In this document: one piece after another, positions 21,441-31,234 of the stretch | Numbering within the stretch: the stretch's first letter is position 1 | Layout of the letters: the number at the start of each line of letters is the position of its first letter | NCBI GenBank assembly: GCA_020631735.1 | Contig: CM036168.1 | Coordinates: 96,452,932 to 96,516,931, forward strand | Source: Saccharum officinarum | Taxonomy: Eukaryota > Streptophyta > Magnoliopsida > Poales > Poaceae | Direction: 5' to 3' | DNA length: 64,000 nucleotides | Notes under the pieces: model-generated | What the model was told of the DNA's origin: nothing | Database searches by the model: none | Seen by the model: only the letters and a program-made list of their open reading frames with translations | Made by a program: the position numbers and the translations under genes

Positions 21441-22910
21441 TGTAAGTGCAATCAAGCCCTAATTGTGGGTTTTGGTGATAATGACCACATGATTAGAGGA
21501 CTAATGAGATTTATCGAGATGACAAGCAGGTAAAATAAGAATAAGGTTAATACTTGAGATGGTGGAGCCCGAGTTACAAAATGACACAGTGATGGACTCA
21601 AAAGTGTTTAAATTCTTTGATATTTGATTTTAGGTCTAGGCATGCCGTACTATAAAGGGGGATGCAAATCTAGGTGGTTTGAGGAAGATAGAGTGCTCAA
21701 GCATAAATCTAAAATCAAAAGAGAGACACTAAATCACCTCATAAAAACTTAGTTGCACTTTGCAGACTTTTGCCTGCCGGAAGTTCCAGGAATTGCTGGA
21801 AGTTCTGGCTCACAAAGTTGCTGGAAGTTCTGGCAATAGCTGGAAGTTCTGGATCACAAAGTTGCTAGAAGTTTCGGTAACTGCTGGAAGTTCTAGCCCG
21901 CAAAGCTGTCAGAAGTTCTGGCAAATGTTGGAAGTTCTGGCTCCCTTTGCGAGCAAGCCCCGTAGACCTCTTTGTGAACAGTGTTTTAGTGTAGAGCCGG
22001 AAGTTTCGGTGATCTGCGCCGGAAGTTTCGGCTAAGATCTGAACAGTTGGATTTCTCTTTGAGTATAAATAGCTCTCACCTCTCTTCTAACCGTTAACCC
22101 TTCGATTCACTGCTCATATCCCTTCGCCCAAAAGTGCCCAAGCACTCAAGAGCTCTCTCTCCTCTCCCCTTTGCTCCTAACTTCGATTCCCCATGGATTT
22201 GAGTGATAGGAGAGTGGATTGAGTGAGAAAATCACCTTGGCAAGCTTGAGCACTTGATTTCTTCGTCAAGACGGTTGGATTTGTGTCTATTACTCTTGGG
22301 TTCTTAGAACCCTAGCCAGCTAGGCATCGCCCAAGAGCTTCCATCCTGTGGAAGAGCCTTAGAAGTTTGTATTACCCTTGTTTTCTAGTGAAGAACTCAA
22401 GTTTACCTTTGTGGTTGCTTGAGTGAGGCAAGAAGGTGAAAGAGACTCCGACCTTAGTGGTCACCTCAATAACAAGGACGTAGACAAGCCTTAGTGGCGA
22501 GTTAAACCTCGAGATAAATCCTTGTGTCTCGCGTGCTTGTTGTTGTTGGAAATTTGTTCTTGCATATTTGTTTTGTTGTCTCTCCTCTCCAAAGCTCCTC
22601 TTATGGTTTGGAATTGATCTACCGAGTGGTGACCTTTCGGCATCAAAAGACCAACCCCAACGCTTCATCTTACCACTAGGAAGTGGGGTCGTAAGTTTTC
22701 ATTGGCTCAAAGTTTATATTCTAGGTTGTAGTGGTTTTCGCGTAGCTGCTGGAACTTCCGGGAATTTGTGTTGGAACTTCCGGCCTGCCGGAAGTTCCAG
22801 CCCAAACTGCCGGAACTTCCGGCTATCACTGACATTTGCCTTTGAGTTTGTGTAGAAATTTTTAGATACGCCTATTTACCCCCCCTCTAGGATCATCAGG
22901 GATCCTTACA
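21441..22910 (+). repeat. Copia right LTR
   Basis: 1470 bp from TGTAAGTGCA to CCTTACA, uninterrupted. It contains the GGAAGTTC array (21773-21955), a TATAAATA box (22064-22071), and inverted GGAACTTCC copies near its end. The target duplication CCAAC follows at 22911-22915. Confidence 0.95.
22064..22071 (+). promoter_or_regulatory. TATA box of the Copia right LTR
   Basis: TATAAATA after GAG, same context as at 13681. This LTR is intact, so it could still start transcripts running into the DNA after 22911. Confidence 0.8.
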
Positions 22911-22915
22911 CCAAC

Positions 22916-23370
22916 CAACTCTAAAATCGATTTTCAACCGGGGTTAGTAAATTGACTCGCATATAAAAATAGTTTAACCGAAAAAACTCACAACTTTTTA
23001 AAACTAAAGTCAGATGAAGACAAACTTTCTATCAGATTTATTGAGCTTGAAGGGATCTACAAAATTGAAATTGATGACTTTTTTCATTTGAAATCGTTTA
23101 GGACCCCAAAAATATGTTTTAATTTCTTAGATTTTGAAATTCAAAATTTTAGATTTTTCTAATTACTTCGGGTGGATAGATGCTCTATACTAAAGTTGTT
23201 GTGCTCTATAAGATTTAAAACTTTAAAGTAAAACCTTTTTACATTTAAAATTATTATTTAGACATCAAAGTATTTAATACAGGGTTTCTAGAAATCAATA
23301 TAAAAGGATAGCATTCTACACATCATCGTAAGTAAATAACTCTATGGTGACTGTTCTTACCTTTAGAAAA
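22916..23370 (+). mobile_element. CACTA-like subterminal DNA, right of the Copia insertion
   Basis: Continues the element interrupted at 2347: AAATCGATTTTCAACCGGGG, then GAAATTGATGAC and TTTCATTTGAAATCGTTTAG, a block seen again at 29624-30245. No terminus is recognisable and the right limit is approximate. Confidence 0.5.
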
Positions 23371-23565
23371 CGAATGTGGTCAATTGATTTCTAGATGTAG
23401 TTGAATACCTGCGCCAAAGGCGTTTGAATAAAGGCAGTTGGAGAAATCACCTATAAAATGAATATAAACCGAATGTGGTCAATTGATTTCTAGAAAATGT
23501 AATACCCGTGTCTAAAGGCGTTTGAGTAAAGGCAGTTGGAGAAATCGCCTATAAACCATTGACAG
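23371..23565 (+). repeat. Tandem duplication of about 100 bp
   Basis: GAATGTGGTCAATTGATTTC occurs at about 23373 and 23470, each followed by a CCAAAGGCGTTTGA or CTAAAGGCGTTTGA motif and AAAGGCAGTTGGAGAAATC. Two adjacent copies of about 97 bp. No gene is seen from here to 23809. Confidence 0.85.
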
Positions 23566-23827
23566 CTTAACAAATATTCAGTGGTTTATTTCATAGGTCG
23601 TTGAAGTAGAGAACATAGCAGGGAGGCATAGATTCTAATTATCTACAACAACAATAAGACTAGCTAGGCTAAAAAAATCATGGGTAGATCATATAGTGGT
23701 ATTTAGTGTAGTTAAGGCATCTTCAACTATTACACCAAAACACAATTATAGCAATACACACTCTAAAATATTTAGTAGAACCACGAATACATCTAGAAAC
23801 TGTTTGAATCACTGTGCCAGAAAAGCT

Positions 23828-24140
23828 TATTAGTGACGCGTCTAGACAATCATTAATGATGCAAAAAACGTGTCACTTACATTGCGTCTGTGATGTGAAG
23901 AAATCAGTGACGCATAAATACGCGTCACTAATAATGAACACCAGTGACGCGTATAGAAAAAGCGCACCACTAATAATGTTCACCAGTGACGCATATAGCA
24001 AAATTGCGTCACTAATAATGGTCACCGGTGACGCGTGTAGTAAATACGCGTCTCTGATGTGGGTCACCACTAACATGTATAGCCAAAACACCTCTGAGGA
24101 AGATCTCATCAGAGACGTACATTTGCTGGACGCGTCACTG
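23828..24140. repeat. CACTA subterminal repeats, left end
   Basis: At least eight copies of motifs close to AGTGACGCGT or its complement ACGCGTCACT, often followed by ACTAATAATG. In CACTA elements such repeats bind the element-encoded accessory protein. The right end has the same motif near 35420-35545. Confidence 0.85.
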
Positions 24141-24283
24141 ATGACAATTTACATAAACAAAAAAAAAGAAAAACCTCTACTAGGATCCTATATACATCAT
24201 ACATGTTTCATCCATTCCAGTAATCAAATTCTTTATACAAACTATATACAAAGCAATCAAATTCTTTATACAAACTAATACAC

Positions 24284-24511
24284 TTAAGGAGCTAAGAAAT
24301 CACATCCACCTAGCAACAAAAGCAATAGTGTAGACTGTACAGAAGTTACAATCGAAAGTAGTAATTTCCATGGGTTCAAATTCAGTGCAGCCCCATATAA
24401 AGGATGGTTCTTTGACTTGGCCTTCCTTGCTGGATCATAATCAGCATTGCTGACAGGTGGGGACTCGGCTACTATTTGCTGCAAGCTGATACATGCAAAG
24501 ACCAAGAGCAT
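24284..24511 (-). other. Unrecognised open frame, possible captured exon
   Basis: A 75-codon minus-strand frame with the phrase PPVSNADYDPARKAKSKNHP, which looks more protein-like than chance frames nearby. I do not recognise it. It has the same orientation as the captured gene pieces at 33937-34740, so it may belong to another captured fragment. Confidence 0.25.
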
Positions 24512-25352
24512 AATTAAAAGATGAAGGGATAGAGCATAGGATTATTCAAACTTTGCAAAATGCTTCCCCTGACATGTACACAAGGCTAGAAATGATAATA
24601 GCAGTTTTTGTCTACTCATGACAATTGTATATGTACACAGATGCTATAATCATTAGCTGACTTTTCTAAACTCTGAGTATAGCAAAGTGATACAACTAAT
24701 TACACAATAACAGCAAATGTACACTATTCAGCCAAACGTGCTATTTTGACTACTGATGAGAGGATCCAATGATCTACAGTTGCAGACTAAAGGGAAAAAA
24801 GGAGAGTACAATTGGAAGGTATCAAATATAACACATTTTCAAATATATATTATTAATACTCAACTCCATTTTTAAAAACAAAATTCTATTTTTTACCGTT
24901 AGATGTACAGACATGCTAGATCTCGGTAGTGGTAATATGCAGCAAGGAAAAATGACTAAAAGGATAAAAGGATAGGGTACTCACAGCCATCAAATTACTT
25001 GCAAGAAGAATTATCATGGTACTTTCCCATCTGCAGTTATTAATAGGACGTGATATATATTGCCCACCACTTTGCAGCCCTCATCCTCATTTGCCTAACT
25101 CAATGGATTTGACTCCCCTTCCACAAATAACCAGTTAACCACAAATGCAACTATCTTTTTTTAATACAGCAACTATCATATATTAGATTGATAACCCACT
25201 AGCCAGAAGGATAATTTTGTGTCATCATACAACTAGTTTTTTTTCTCTCTTTATCATATTGAGAAAAATTTTAGCAGTACCAGTGACCAGAGTTCAGTGT
25301 GTTCTTTTCTTCTTCATCATATTTATAAATGACATAGATGGTCCATTCGCTG
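24512..25352. other. CACTA interior without a recognisable gene
   Basis: AT-rich DNA. A short minus-strand stretch at about 25008-25040, with a CTGCAG acceptor-like site before it and a GTGAGT donor-like site after it, could be an exon remnant, but the peptide is unidentified. Confidence 0.4.
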
Positions 25353-26225
25353 TGTAAGGTCCAAATGGCTAGAGGGGGGTGAATAGCCTATTTAAAAATC
25401 TACAAGCTTCACTAATCAACAATTATTAGTATAAAAGATGGCGACGCTAATTCTAGCACTAGCTCAACTATACTAAGCAAGCCACCTATACAATTCTAGT
25501 GAACAAGACTATGATCTCTAATTCACACCAACAAAGCTAAGTCACTAAACTACTTACTCCTATGTGATACAAACTACGCTAAGCACACTAGACAAGATAA
25601 AATGCAAGAATAAAAAGGAGAATGAATTGATTCTTATACCAACGGTGTAGAGATGAGATGTATCCAAAGAATCAATCACACACAATCATAGAGAGAATCC
25701 TTGGCAAGAGATGACACAAGATTTTTTTTACCGAGGTTCACTTGCTTTCCGGCAAGCTACTCCTCGTTGTGGTGATTCACCTACTTGATAGATCACGAGC
25801 TAATTGACTATCAAGAGTCAAACCCTCAGCGGGTGTCGTATATCCACTCACAAGATGGGGATTCTCCAAACCACGAGATCCACTAGAGTAGCCAATTCGT
25901 GAACTCCTGCGGAGAAGGCTCAAGAACCCCTCACAATCACTTGGCGAGGCTCAAAACAATCTCCAATCACGAGCTCAACACCACCGCTGCTCCAAGCCGT
26001 CTAGGATGTCAGGAAACACCCAAGAGTAACAAGAAATCCGTAGCCAACTCAATGAATCAAGTGCCACTAGATGCAAATCACTAAGCAATGCACTTGAATC
26101 TCACTCAATCTCACTAGAGTATGCAACCAAACAAGGAGATGAGTGAAAAGGATGTTCTCTAGCTCAAAATATGTCTCAAGTGTTCAAAGAGTCAGAGAGA
26201 TGGCACCCAAAACCCGGCTGCCATC

Positions 26226-26233
26226 TATTTATA
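26226..26233 (-). promoter_or_regulatory. TATA box of the solo LTR
   Basis: TATAAATA on the minus strand in the context CGCTATAAATAGATGG, next to the CCGGACGC repeat array that lies upstream of it in that orientation. Confidence 0.7.
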
Positions 26234-26282
26234 GCGAAAGGGTAAGCAACTAGCCGTTGCAAGACAACGCAGTGAAAAACGT

Positions 26283-26645
26283 GATGACCGGACGCACCGG
26301 TCAGGTACAGGACAAACAGCAGCAGTGCGCGTCAGAGAGAGCCGTTGCCGTGACCGGATGCGCTACACCGTTTGACTGGACGCGCTGCACCCGGCGTCCG
26401 ATCGGAGTCCAGAGAGCTCCTCGCGCGATCGGACATGTCCGGTCGCACGTGACCGGATGCGCCACCGCGTCCGATCGGCACTGAGACACGCGCTGCCCAC
26501 TAGGTGCAAGATCGGACGCTCCGGTTTCGCGAGGGACCGGACGCGCCGGTCTACGACCTTCACGCGTGCGTCTCTGCCTGCGGTTTGAACTGACCGGACA
26601 CGCAGGTTCACCCTGGACCGTGTCCGGTCCAGCGTCCGGTTGTAG
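26283..26645. repeat. Array of ACCGGACGCGCCGGT-type near-palindromes
   Basis: About ten copies of units such as GACCGGACGCACCGGTC, GATCGGACATGTCCGGTC and GACCGGACGCGCCGGTC. They lie in the U3 of the solo LTR, upstream of its TATA box, in the same position as the GGAAGTTCCGGC array of the Copia element at 2348-22910. Confidence 0.85.
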
Positions 26646-27256
26646 TTTTTCAGAGATAAAAACTCCAAACTTTCGCCACTTTTTCTCGCCTCCGGCGCAA
26701 TGGAAAATAGACATTTCATTTCCTCAAAAATGCCAAACCCCTCTCTATCGCTCAAACTCCACCGTCTTCGCAAATGTGCTAACACCACCAAGTATACACC
26801 ATCATGTGCATATGTGTTAGTATTTTTACAATCATTTTTCAAGGCGTTATGTTAGCCCTCTACTAGATCCTAATGCATATGCTCAAAATGATGACCTCGT
26901 AGCACTTGATTCACGAGCTAACCGTGATTGCCTCTCTTGATAGTCGACTATCAATCATAAACCCTATGATTACACCTTTGCCTTGATCCCTTTGTTCCAT
27001 GTACATCTCCTCAGACTTGATCACCATGATCATCATTTCATGTGCATGCACCATCATGCTCCTTGCTCCTTCATCACATGTGTTGTTATGCCTAACTCAA
27101 TTCACTTGACACGATGACATTAGCAACTTGGTGTCATTAATTATCAAAACCAAACTTGGGCTTTCACTATGAAACATTATGCAGAACTGCACAACAGTTC
27201 TTAGTACCTAGACATTTCTAATTATTTGGTGTTCAACATGGGACATATAATCTAAA

Positions 27257-27499
27257 TTAAGACAACGACTCCAGTTTGACAGTTGAAGCAACTATGATAG
27301 TTTCCTCATGGTACCACGAAACATAGAAAATATGCATCCAGTTGGCTACACTATGCAATTTACAACTGTAAAATACCTCAGTTTTCGCATTCAGCAGTAT
27401 CTGCACGAGCCTCATTTCTGGATACTCTGTAACATAAGCATTGTATATCATAGTCAGTACAATTAGCCACTTATTTAGAAGTGACCATTCAGCTAACAT
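27257..27499 (-). other. Exon-like stretch, unidentified
   Basis: On the minus strand a segment (about 27378-27427) is bounded by TTACAG and GAG/GTATTT, with the peptide EYPEMRLVQILLNAKTE. A second segment follows after another TTTTACAG. The splice-like borders suggest remains of a spliced gene within the CACTA element. I do not recognise the protein. Confidence 0.3.
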
Positions 27500-27672
27500 A
27501 TAGAGTGACCACTGGCTACCTATCCATTTTTAGCTAACTTATAGAGTGACCAGCATTGTATATCATAGTCAGTACAATCGACCATTTATTTAGAAGTGAC
27601 CATTTAGCTAACATATAGAGTGACCACATGTTACCTATCCGTTTTCGGCTAACTTATAGAGTGACCATTCAT
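27430..27672. repeat. Tandem duplication of about 120 bp
   Basis: ATTGTATATCATAGTCAGTA occurs at 27440 and 27556, each followed by TTATTTAGAAGTGACCATT, GCTAACATATAGAGTGACCA and GCTAACTTATAGAGTGACCA. It overlaps the exon-like stretch at 27378-27427 on its left. Confidence 0.85.
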
Positions 27673-28009
27673 GTGCTTAAATCAAACTCAGAAGTCAGAT
27701 AATATGAAAAGCACTCTTCTAAGTTTAGTAAATGATGAATACATGAATAATAAAAAAATGACAAAGTATGCAGGCTTGTAACCAATACCAGACATTCCAA
27801 TTCTGTTTAATCAATCACATATAGTAGCAGGTATTCGTTGCAGAAAACAAGGGAACTATAGGGCGCACAGTTAAGCTTTAATTTCTATTATGTTGAGTCC
27901 AACAGAAGACAGAGCAGCATATATGACTGACAATACATGTATACATCTGTGATTAGATCATATCCGAATATAAATAGCTTGCTTGTTCAGGTCTAAGGTG
28001 AAATTGTTC

Positions 28010-28170
28010 AGGCTTCCCTAGTTGATCAGATCCGGAGGGAAAGGGAATTGGAAGTCGAAGAAAATGACTATGAAGATGATGTTGACAAAACTCTAGGACA
28101 GTATGACAGTGAAAATGAAGGGCCAATGACAATCCCTGACGATGATGGTGAATATAGTGATTGTGAGTAA
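28010..28170 (+). other. Acidic exon-like C-terminus, unidentified
   Basis: After a TTGTTCAG acceptor-like site the plus strand reads an open segment ending in TAA at 28168-28170. The peptide has DQIRREREL and acidic motifs such as EENDYEDDVD and DDDGEYSDCE. It looks like the last exon of a gene, perhaps a remnant of a CACTA-encoded protein or a captured gene. No upstream exon could be found. Confidence 0.35.
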
Positions 28171-29329
28171 AATAATTGTGGTCTGTGATGTCATTTGTGC
28201 TGAAAACGTTGTGGTCTGAGGACTTGAAAATTGTATGTTGTTAGTTCATTCAACTGTGGTCTGTGATGTTAGAACATGACTGTGTTAGTTTAAATTGTGA
28301 TCTGAGAACTTGATGTATGTGTAATCTGAGGACTTGAAAATATTTGTGTGTTGTATTCTCTAAATATTTGTGTATGGCTATATGATGTGCTTTCAGTGCA
28401 ATAGTTGCTATTTTGTAGTTTATTTTATTGGCACAGCTCAGAAAGTCAGAATGGGAGATGTATTTTTATCTGATGAAACACATTATATATAGCTGTGCTG
28501 CCATCTGTAGTTGTGCAGTATGTACAGTATGCTTGATTCAACTATCCATCTATAGCTGTGCTGCCATCTAAAGTAATGAAGCATACAGTATGCTTGATTC
28601 AACTGTCCATCTCAACTGCATTTTCTTAGGGAAAATCCAAATTGAGGAGCTTAGTTAACCGATCAGGCCAACTGAGGATAAGTTCAGTGGCTCAGTGCCA
28701 CAACAAAAGCAAGCAAGTAAATTGAGATCACATATGTGCTGCAGATGCAGAGTAAATTGAGATCACACATGTTCTGCCAAGTCATACATATATATTATAG
28801 ATATATAATGCATCGGCATCGAGAACACCAAGTATCATAACTGGCCATTAAGGTCCAAATTAGCATATACATATTTAAAAAATCTAGAACTGCTACCCTG
28901 TAGCCGGCTACAAAATAACTTATTCTATAGCTAATTTGAGTTACGATAATTAGTATGCTAATTTACGAGATTATAGTAACTCCTTACTATGTGATTTACT
29001 ATAATGTTACGGTAAATTAGTATATAAAACTATTGTAAATAGAGGTGGCTACAAAATAACTTATTTATTTGTAATTTAGCCAAATCACAAGATTATTGCA
29101 TTGGATGTTTAGCCCGCCCTATTTTTTAAGAAAAAAGAGATGTTTTTCATTACTCAGAAGAGTTATTATAATTCTGAGCAATAATCTACTCGATACAGAC
29201 TGCCAAATGCCATGACCTCAACCTCTTCTGTGCTACTCATTTAAGATGGCAAGTTAAGACGCAAGTTAACGAGGCACCAAAGCCAAGGAGGCATCCTACC
29301 GTTGTTGAGCTTGGGCCACGGGAAATTAG
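28171..29329. other. CACTA interior, AT-rich, with small duplications
   Basis: TATAGCTGTGCTGCCATCT and CAGTATGCTTGATTCAACT each occur twice between 28480 and 28610, an imperfect tandem copy of about 70 bp. A patch with GTAGCCGGCTAC at 28906 and two AACTTATT blocks (about 28917 and 29056) may be a decayed miniature element. No gene is seen. Confidence 0.45.
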
Positions 29330-29374
29330 GGATGCTTCAGTTCGCGACTTCGCGCTTCGCTGAGATGTATTCTT

Positions 29375-29530
29375 ATTTCGGGTTGTTCGGGTATCGGGTG
29401 TACTTACCCGAATTACCTAATATAAATTCGGGTAATAGAATTCACTATCCGAACTAGACATCGGTTAGTGCGGGTTCGGGTACTTCGGATCCAGGTCCGG
29501 GTATTTTGGGTTCGGGGTTCGGGTATCGGG
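29375..29530. repeat. CGGGT/TTCGGG repeat cluster
   Basis: Multiple TTCGGGTA, CGGGTATC and ACCCGAA motifs within 150 bp. Clusters of this kind are common near the ends of plant hAT transposons, so this may be a hAT terminus, but I see no defined terminal repeat. Confidence 0.5.
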
Positions 29531-29623
29531 TTTTGTGCCCAGAGTGACTGATGACCACGCCCGATGCCTCCATGTGCCGGTGTCACCATTGAAACATAGT
29601 CCACATTCATCCTTGAGCCAGAG

Positions 29624-30250
29624 TCCATATGCTAAAGTCATAAGTGAGTGTGTAGTAGTATAAAAGGATCTTGGATGGAAAAACAACCAAAATAAAAGTT
29701 GTTGATCTCAAAAGGTTATGCAACTTTGTAGTTCATATTTTTTTATTTAAAATCGTTTTGATGCTGATATATTGGTTTCACAAGATTTCATAGAAGTTAA
29801 TACTAAATGAGTCCATATACTCTATAGTCACAAGTGAGTGTGTAATTATAGTTAAGTATCTTAGATAAAAAAGCGACCAAAACAAAAGTTGTAGATATCG
29901 AAAATTTATGCAACATTGTAGTTGACAACCTTTTCTTTTGGAATCGTCTATCCAACGAAAATTATGCTTGAATTCTCACATTTGAAATTCGATTTTTTAA
30001 AGTATCTTGGATGAAGAAATGACCAAAATACAAGTTGTAGATATCGAAAAGTTATGCAACTTTGTAGTTGATAACTTTTCATTTGAAATCATTTGTCCAA
30101 GGAAAATTATGTCGGCATTTTTTCACATTTAAAATTTAAAATTTTCAAACGGCCTTGGATGGAGAAATGATCAAAATCAAAGTTGTAGATCTCGAAAAGT
30201 TATAAAATTTTGTAGTTTACAACTTTTCAATTTGAATTTGTTTAGGGTCT
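29624..30250. repeat. Four imperfect tandem repeats of 120-190 bp
   Basis: Each unit has ATCTTGGATGRA, AGTTGTAGATMTCGAAAAG and TATGCAACTTTGTAGTT followed by an ACTTTTCATTTGAAATC-like block. Starts are near 29624, 29811, 30001 and 30140. These resemble subterminal repeats of CACTA elements. They may belong to the second CACTA that ends at 33749. Confidence 0.8.
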
Positions 30251-30700
30251 CAAATAATGGTATAAAGATTTTCTAAATGATATAAAGAAAAAGCCGCAAC
30301 AGCGGTGGCTACAGTAACATGTGAGGGGAGAAAAAGCTATCGCAGCAGCGGATGTGGCTGCAGCTTTTTCTTCCTCACAATTTACTGTAGCAACAGCCGT
30401 AGCGGCTGCAGCCGACCCTGGCACAAACTTCCTTCCCGCTGCACCAAATTTCGGATCCCACATGTGCCCGCGAAAGCAAAATGCTTGCCACGCCACTGTT
30501 TTCATAAAAAGTCATTTCTACCCATACCAACTGTACAACTAACTTATCTCATGTGAGGCCAATTTTGAACTTTAACTCAACCGAGTGCCACACATATACA
30601 TAGACGAAGCTAACCCTAAAGTCATTCCCCACTCCCACATCTCCACAGCCGCCGGCCGCCCCTTGCCTCCCTCCCTCTCTCGGCTTCCAGAACCACGGCC

Positions 30701-30906
30701 ACCCCTTGCCTCCCTCCCAGGAGTAAGACGATGGCGCCAGGGAAGAAGACGCTCGGCGGCAAGAACACGCCTTGCCGCCCTCCTTTGGTCCTTCCAGATC
30801 TTGCGGCAACCCCTTGCCTCCCTCCCACGAGCAAGACGATGGCGCCAGGGAAGAAGACGCTCAGCGGTAAGAACACGCCTTCCCGCCCTCCTACGGTCCT
30901 TCCAGA
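30701..30906 (+). repeat. 108 bp tandem duplication, in frame
   Basis: CCCCTTGCCTCCCTCCCA starts both copies (about 30702 and 30810), followed by ACGATGGCGCCAGGGAAGAA and AAGAACACGCCTT. The period is 108 bp, or 36 codons, so an open frame through it is preserved. Confidence 0.9.
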
Positions 30907-31234
30907 TCACGCGGCCGCCATGGAGATCCTAGGTACTTCTCAGCCCATCCTCCTTAGGGTTCGGTTTTGGGGATTTTGGGACTTACGATTTGTAATCGAT
31001 TTGAATCCCCTCCTTACTGCTTATCCGAAGAAGCGTGTGCAGCTTCTACAGGAGAGGAGGATGTTTGGGCTGAGTGAAGAAATCAACATGCATGAACTAG
31101 CAGACAGGAAGAAGCTAGCAGTCAACCAGTGTGTAACTTTTGTCCTATTTGGATCCTTATCCTTGCAGGTATATCTGGTTCACGATTTGAGATCTGGTTT
31201 GGGTAAAAGTTTTAGGTTAGTCATGGATGCTTAG
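30731..31234 (+). other. Possible small gene within CACTA DNA (first exon with internal duplication)
   Basis: The frame opens MAPGKKTLGGKNTP and repeats MAPGKKTLSGKNTP 36 codons later. A GC-rich leader precedes it (30600-30730), and the ATG context is good for plants. A GGTACTTC donor-like site follows at about 30933, so the frame after that point is doubtful. Downstream (31030-31170 and 32240-32320) there are segments with splice-like borders, for example IEVESPYVIMSQDKSTW. This could be a gene of the second CACTA element or a captured host leader exon. No family is recognised. Confidence 0.3.

Larger units (their letters stand above)
2348..22910 (+). mobile_element. Copia (SIRE/Opie/Ji-type) LTR retrotransposon, interrupted by a nested element
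   Basis: The element starts TGTAAGTGCAATCAAG and ends GATCCTTACA. It is flanked by the 5 bp duplication CCAAC at 2343-2347 and 22911-22915. A tRNA-iMet-type primer site follows the left LTR and a purine tract precedes the right LTR. The order gag, protease, integrase, reverse transcriptase, RNase H is that of Ty1/Copia. The gag phrase KLPHFDRTNFAKWKHLM and the long interior are typical of the SIRE/Maximus (maize Opie and Ji) lineage. Every coding block carries stops or frameshifts, so it is dead. By eye the LTRs differ at about 5 percent over 600 bp, mostly transitions, suggesting an insertion of the order of two million years. Its left LTR is split by the element at 2878-13602. Confidence 0.93.
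25353..27166 (-). mobile_element. Solo LTR of a SIRE-type Copia element
   Basis: On the minus strand it begins TGAAAGCCCAAGTTTGGTTT and ends with CTAGCCATTTGGACCTTACA, preceded by TTCACCCCCCTCTAG. The last motif matches the end of the Copia LTR at 14481-14515. A minus-strand TATA box is at 26226-26233. No internal region or partner LTR is present, so it is a solo LTR from recombination. The flanks CGCTG and CTATG are not a clean 5 bp duplication, so it is old or my ends are off by a few bases. Confidence 0.75.

Noticed and set aside
26300..26842. Protein frames at 26301-26842 on the minus strand
   Set aside because: They arise from the CCGGACGC motif array of the solo LTR.
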